Part shown: positions 60,193 through 64,000 of the stretch, piece by piece
Numbering within the stretch: position 1 is the stretch's first letter
Layout: each line of letters opens with the position of its first letter
Source of the DNA: Bradyrhizobium diversitatis
Lineage (GTDB): Bacteria > Pseudomonadota > Alphaproteobacteria > Rhizobiales > Xanthobacteraceae
Reading direction: 5' to 3'
Assembly (NCBI RefSeq): GCF_016031635.1
Contig: NZ_JACEGD010000012.1
Location: 238,044 to 302,043, forward strand
Length of the DNA: 64,000 nt
Notes under the pieces: model-generated
Databases searched by the model: none
The model's input: only the letters and a program-made list of their open reading frames with translations
Told to the model about the DNA's origin: nothing
Program-made: the position numbers and the translations under genes

Positions 60193-60373
60193 TGTCGTCC
60201 CGGACAAGCGCGCCGCAAGCGCGCGCAGATCCGGGACCTCAGCGCGAGCGCTTGCGCTCGTCGCGGTAACCACAGGAGGAGGTTTGGCAAAGACTCGGGG
60301 TTGCGATCTCGCGCCACAACTTCTCCCTGTGGTTATGGGTCCCGGATCGGCGCTTACGCTTGTCCGGGACGAC
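60193..60373. repeat. Intergenic inverted repeat (family D, copy 2)
   Basis: TGTCGTCCCGGACAAGCGCGCCG at one end and CGGCGCTTACGCTTGTCCGGGACGAC at the other, with a second inner inverted pair. It fills the gap between the convergent SDR and GMC genes. Confidence 0.75.
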
Positions 60374-60400
60374 CGCGGAAGATGACGCGCCAGCGTCGCG

Positions 60401-62023
60401 TTACCGCATCTCCGCCCTGATCATATCCGCCGCCTTCTCCCCGATCATGATGGTCGGCGCATTGGTGTTGCCGCCGATCAGCGTCGGCATGATCGAGGCG
60501 TCGACGACGCGCAGAGCTTCGAGCCCGTGCACCTTCAGCGCCGGATCGACCACGGCCATCGCGTCCGTCCCCATCTTGCAGGTGCCGACGGGGTGGTAGA
60601 CGGTGTCGACGCGTTCGCGCAGCACGGCGCGAATATCGTCGTCGCTGCGCACGTTGGCGGTGAACATGTCCTTCTTCTGCAGCGCGCGCAGCGCCGGTGT
60701 CTCCATCAGGCGGCGCGTGGTCTTGAAGCCCGCGACCATGGTCTCGAGATCGTCCTCGTGCCCAAGGAAGTTCGGATCGATCAGCGGGGCCTGCATCGCA
60801 TCAAGGCTGGCGAGCGCAACGCTGCCGCGGCTCTTCGGGCGGAGCAGGCAGACATGGCAGGAGAAGCCGGTACCGTTATGGCGCTTGCGGCCGTGGTCGT
60901 CGACCATCGCCATGCCGAAATGCAGCTGGATGTCGGGGATGTCGAGATCGGGCCGCGTCTTCAGGAAGCCGCCGCATTCGGCGAAATTGGAGGTGAGGGG
61001 ACCGCGGCGCTCGCGCCGATATTGCAGGATGGCGCGGATCAGCCGCGGCATGCCCTTCAGCGAGATGCCGGAGAAATAGGGGCTGTCGGACATGTAGCCG
61101 AAGATGAAGTCGGGATGGTCCTGCAGGTTCTGTCCGACGCCCGGCAGATGATGCACGCTTGCGATGCCGTGCCCGTGCAGCGCGGCGGCATCGCCGATGC
61201 CCGACAGCATCAGGAGCTGCGGCGATTGAAATGCGCCGGCGGCCAGGATCACCTCACGCCGCGCGCGAAGCTGCATCAATTCCTTGCCCTGGCGGTATTC
61301 GACGCCGACCGCGCGCCTGCCATCGAACAGGATGCGCGTGGCATGCGCCTGGGTCACGACGCGCAGGTTGGCGCGCTTGCCCATGTGCGGATGGACATAG
61401 GCTCGCGCCGCGCTCCAGCGCTCGCCGTTCCTCTGCGTCACCTGGTAGATGCCGAGGCCCTCATGGTCGTCAGTGTTGAAATCCTCGCGGATGCGGAATT
61501 GCCCTTCCTGTGCCGCCTGCAGGAAGATCTGCTGCACCGGATTGCCGGAGCGCAATTTGTTGACGAAGAGCGGCCCGTCCTTGCCGTGATACTTGCCGTC
61601 GAAATCGGCGTTGTTCTCCGAGCGCTTGAAATAGGGCAGCACGTCGGCATAGGCCCAGCCGGTGTTGCCGAGCGAAGCCCAGTGGTCGTAGTCGGAGCGG
61701 TGGCCGCGGATATAGACCATGGCGTTGATCGCCGACGAGCCGCCGAGACCCTTGCCGCGCGGCTGATAGCCGATGCGGCCGTTCAGCCCCTTCTGCGGCA
61801 CGGTGTTGAACGCCCAGTTGTTGACGTTGCCGGCGACCATCAGCACCAGCGCGCCCGGCGTGGTCACGACCCAGTTGTCGCAAGGCCCGCCGGCATCGAG
61901 CAGCGCCACGGATGTCGCCGCATCCTCGGATAACCGGCCAGCGACGGTGCAGCCGCCCGAGCCCGCGCCCACGACGACGAAATCGAATGTGTCGGTCAAT
62001 TGTTGTTTCCCCGTTATCGTCAT
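60401..62023 (-). CDS. GMC-family FAD oxidoreductase (choline dehydrogenase-like)
   Basis: 540 residues. FAD dinucleotide motif DFVVVGAGSGGCTVAGRLSED near residue 12, GMC signature RGKGLGGSSAINAMVYIRG near 80 and the second signature GAFQSPQLLMLSGIG near 270, catalytic His in VYHPVGTCKMG near 480. Oxidises an alcohol. The start is uncertain: ATG 62023 lies in a family D repeat; TTG 61999, with GGGGAAA about 9 bases upstream and the family-like MTDTFDF start, is a good alternative. Confidence 0.9.
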   Translation of the reverse strand: MTITGKQQLTDTFDFVVVGAGSGGCTVAGRLSEDAATSVALLDAGGPCDNWVVTTPGALVLMVAGNVNNWAFNTVPQKGLNGRIGYQPRGKGLGGSSAINAMVYIRGHRSDYDHWASLGNTGWAYADVLPYFKRSENNADFDGKYHGKDGPLFVNKLRSGNPVQQIFLQAAQEGQFRIREDFNTDDHEGLGIYQVTQRNGERWSAARAYVHPHMGKRANLRVVTQAHATRILFDGRRAVGVEYRQGKELMQLRARREVILAAGAFQSPQLLMLSGIGDAAALHGHGIASVHHLPGVGQNLQDHPDFIFGYMSDSPYFSGISLKGMPRLIRAILQYRRERRGPLTSNFAECGGFLKTRPDLDIPDIQLHFGMAMVDDHGRKRHNGTGFSCHVCLLRPKSRGSVALASLDAMQAPLIDPNFLGHEDDLETMVAGFKTTRRLMETPALRALQKKDMFTANVRSDDDIRAVLRERVDTVYHPVGTCKMGTDAMAVVDPALKVHGLEALRVVDASIMPTLIGGNTNAPTIMIGEKAADMIRAEMR

Positions 62024-62121
62024 TCCGGGGCGCGACGAAGTCGCGAGCCCGGAATCCATGTCACCACCATCGATGCGGGACAGATGGATTCCGGGCTCGC
62101 GCTACGCGCGCCCCGGAATGA
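62019..62121. repeat. Intergenic inverted repeat (family D, copy 3)
   Basis: CGTCATTCCGGGGCGCGACG and the mirror CGCGCCCCGGAATGAC. It overlaps the 5' end of the GMC gene and supplies the last codons of the deleted aldehyde dehydrogenase. Confidence 0.75.
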
Positions 62122-62647
62122 CTGTTCCCGACGACATGAACCGCATCAACTTCTCCAGTCGCGCGATCTTGCCGTCATAGGGCGGATAGAGATCGGCGAG
62201 ACGGTTGAACCCGGAGCGATAGAACACCGGCTTCAGCTTGCTGAACGTCCTGAAACCCCATTCGCCGTGATAGGCGCCGGTGCCGGAGGCGCCGACGCCG
62301 CCGAGCGGCTGCGGCATCAGCCGGTTGCGCGCGGGGAGGAATTGCAGCGCGGTGGCGACGCGCTGCGGCGCCATCCAGGCCTTGAGGTGCTTGGTGGCAT
62401 GCCGGATCTCGGAGAACAGCAGCATGGTCTCGGCGATGGTGGTTTCGACCGCGCAGCGGTGGCCGAAATCGGCCGAGATCGCCTGCCGGAAGCGCTCCTC
62501 GTTATCGGCGATCACCGCGCGCAGCCGCGCCAGCCGGTCGAGTCGCTGGGCCAGGTCAGGGGCCGGTTCCTCCCGCGACCGCGCGCGCATGGCATGGAGG
62601 GCCTCTTCGAGGGCCCGCAGTGGGGCGCTCGTCGGGGATTTGTCCAC
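62102..62647 (-). pseudogene. Aldehyde dehydrogenase with internal in-frame deletion (coniferyl aldehyde dehydrogenase-like)
   Basis: 181 codons from GTG 62647 (GGAGG 8-12 bases upstream). Residues 1-116 match the N-terminal part of a coniferyl-type aldehyde dehydrogenase (AVIADNEERFRQAISADFGHR, ETTIAETMLLFSEIRHATKHLKAWM); residues 117-170 match the extreme C-terminal part (GVGASGTGAYHGEWGFRTFSKLKPVF and LYPPYDGKIARLEKLMRF). The central part, about 290-300 residues with the catalytic Cys, Glu and NAD-binding region, is missing. The join near 62300 keeps the reading frame. The last seven residues (TVIPGRA) come from a neighbouring repeat. No catalytic activity is expected. Confidence 0.85.
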
Positions 62648-62954
62648 GGCGTTCCTCCCTCCAGGCGTTTCAGCCTGAATCTTGTTGCCGCAAGCTGGCG
62701 CTTTGCGGAACTTCTGGCAAGAGCGCGCGGAACGCAGCGGAAATTCGTCCATCCCCTGTCATAAAGTCGAAAAAAACGTTCGCGCAGCCCTTTCCAAAGG
62801 CACCCCGCCTTGATACATACGCCCCGCACCCGACGGGCATTGCCCCGGGGTCGCCTTCCAAGGAAGCCTTTGGGACGGAAGAGCAAGCCACGCGAACAGC
62901 GCCGGCCTCAACCGACCGTCCCCGGGATTTTCGCAAAGGCACGCAACGATTTAA
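62648..62954. other. Intergenic region upstream of tRNA-fMet
   Basis: 307 bp without a recognisable gene. Holds the promoter of the tRNA (no clear -35/-10 seen) and the 5' leader of the deleted aldehyde dehydrogenase on the other strand. Confidence 0.4.
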
Positions 62955-63031
<77 letters not shown>

Positions 63032-63061
63032 CCGATGCTTGCGATAGCAAGCCATCCAGAG

Positions 63062-63093
63062 CCCCGGCTTCTGACAGGAAGTCGGGGTTCTTT
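63062..63093 (+). terminator. Rho-independent terminator of tRNA-fMet
   Basis: CCCCGGCTTC (63062-63071) pairs with GAAGTCGGGG (63078-63087), one G-T pair, loop TGACAG, followed by TTCTTT. It lies inside the recombinase reading frame of the opposite strand. Confidence 0.7.
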
Positions 63094-63703
63094 CTGCCTG
63101 CCGCAAATCGCAGGATCGCAGCTAGGTCGCCGCGCAGCATGATGGCGAGTTGTTCTGCCTCCGGCACGAGCGTCACCTGGTCGACCAAGGTACGGAACAG
63201 CTCTGCCGCCTCGGCTTTCTCCCCTTCGCTTTGCAGGCTTTCATAAAGGGCCGAGATGTGCTGCCGATAGATCTCCGCCATGTTCGGGTGCAAGAGCGGC
63301 GGGAGTTCTTCGGCATTCGCGAGCAGATCGGTCAACTTCGCCTTGCGAGCTTCGAGCGCATCCATCTCAGCCTTCATCGACGGTTGGTACATGCCGTCCT
63401 TGATCGCGGCGATGATGCCTCGAATTTGCTTTTCGACTCTTCCCAGTTCGCTCTGCCAAGCATCCTGATCGGTTCGACGTTCGATCCGCAGCCGGTTCAC
63501 TTCACGGGTGAATTCCTGGCAGAACTCCTTGAACAATTCGGGCTCCATCAAGTGCGTCCGGAGGCCGCTCAATACGGATGCCTCCAGCGCATCGCGCCGG
63601 ATGTTTAGGCGATTATTGCACGTCCCCTTGTTGCGCGCCGTCGCGCAGCCGAGCAGGTCCTTCGAGATCATCGTGTACCCGCCTCCGCAACAACCGCATT
63701 TCA

Positions 63704-64000
63704 CTAGGTCGTGGACTCAAACCGCATCCAGATTCGCGTTGAGGCAAGCAAGACGGCGGCAAGGAAGTTGCGGGCGGTCTTGTCATATCGTGTCGCGATA
63801 CGGCGGAAATGCTTCAACTTGTTGAAGAAGCGCTCGATCAAATTGCGTTGGCGATAGAGGGCGGGATCGACCGAGCGCTGGACCTTGCGGTCGCGGCAGG
63901 TCGGGATATGAGCCCGCCCACCACGGCTTTCGACCAGGTCGATGAGAGCACGGGCATCATAGCCGCGATCGGCGACGAGATCGCGGCCGGGTTCGAGCGC
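63704..64000 (-). CDS. IS5-family transposase, C-terminal part
   Basis: 99 codons enter from the right window edge and end at TAG 63706-63704. Visible residues include DLVADRGYDARALIDLVESRGG, HIPTCRDRKVQRSVDPALY and RNLIERFFNKLKHFRRIATRYDKTARNFLAAVLLASTRIW; the Glu of RNLIERFF is the last residue of the DDE triad, and the C-terminal tail is typical of IS5 (IS427-like) elements. The N-terminal portion is outside the window. Confidence 0.88.
   Translation of the reverse strand, partial: ALEPGRDLVADRGYDARALIDLVESRGGRAHIPTCRDRKVQRSVDPALYRQRNLIERFFNKLKHFRRIATRYDKTARNFLAAVLLASTRIWMRFESTT
63704..64000 (-). mobile_element. End of an IS5-family insertion sequence
   Basis: Transposase-coding DNA abuts the recombinase fragment. 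CTAG at 63704-63707 is a candidate target duplication, as IS427-type elements often target CTAG or TA; the right inverted repeat lies outside the window or within the first bases (GTCGTGGACTCAAA). The other end is not visible. Confidence 0.7.

Noticed and set aside
10048..62121. Intergenic hairpin repeats considered as a CRISPR array
   Set aside because: Copies are dispersed between genes, have no equal-length spacers in series and no cas genes are present.

Overview
The window is about 64 kb of high-GC DNA from an alphaproteobacterium, most likely Bradyrhizobium or a close relative. Three things point there: the dense set of uptake ABC systems and acyl-CoA catabolic genes, an mbfA-type gene with an Irr-box-like (ICE) palindrome in front of it, and many hairpin-forming intergenic repeats of rhizobial style. 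This assignment is inference from gene content; no rRNA or marker gene is present.

Layout. 0-4.3 kb: end of a cupin gene, a small unknown gene, an atypical metallo-beta-lactamase-fold protein and an ABC exporter pair. 4.5-11.4 kb: a complete Liv/HAAT uptake operon (two permeases, two ATPases, binding protein) enclosing an acyl-CoA synthetase. 11.6-21 kb: a surface or secretion locus with an LprI-like periplasmic protein, a transglutaminase-like cysteine protease (BTLCP), a 1489-residue FecR/VCBS-repeat exoprotein and a CHASE2 adenylate/guanylate cyclase. 21-30.6 kb: a Dpp/Opp-type peptide ABC operon with two divergent binding proteins, an amidase and a 65-residue AtzG/GatC-like partner. 31-34.3 kb: a type I secretion ATPase and HlyD adaptor, a possible exporter for the exoprotein. 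34.4-37 kb: AMP nucleosidase, a DUF1488 protein and a CinA-type amidohydrolase. 37-42.2 kb: two tandem amidohydrolases, a Rieske ferredoxin, an MFS carrier and a LysR regulator. 42.3-48.4 kb: a DUF1127 protein, a GNAT, a 56-residue sigma-70 region 1.1-like protein below usual ORF cut-offs, and acyl-CoA/alcohol metabolism genes. 48.6-62 kb: amidase, mbfA, epoxide-hydrolase-like protein, two MBL hydrolases, serine hydrolase, GST, FAH-family enzyme, SDRs, CvpA and a GMC oxidoreductase. 62.1-64 kb: an internally deleted aldehyde dehydrogenase, initiator tRNA-Met, a serine recombinase fragment whose reading frame runs into that tRNA, and the end of an IS5-family element that truncates the recombinase.

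Most of the window is ordinary chromosomal metabolism. The most notable signals are the FecR/VCBS-BTLCP-CHASE2 locus, the amidase plus AtzG-like pair inside the peptide transporter operon, the free-standing sigma region 1.1 microprotein, the in-frame deleted aldehyde dehydrogenase, and the tRNA-fMet integration scar. Intergenic space is dominated by at least six families of inverted repeats, several lying inside operons and ending immediately before start codons. No CRISPR array, rRNA operon or prophage structural module was seen. All functions are inferred from recognisable motifs and context, without database searches.
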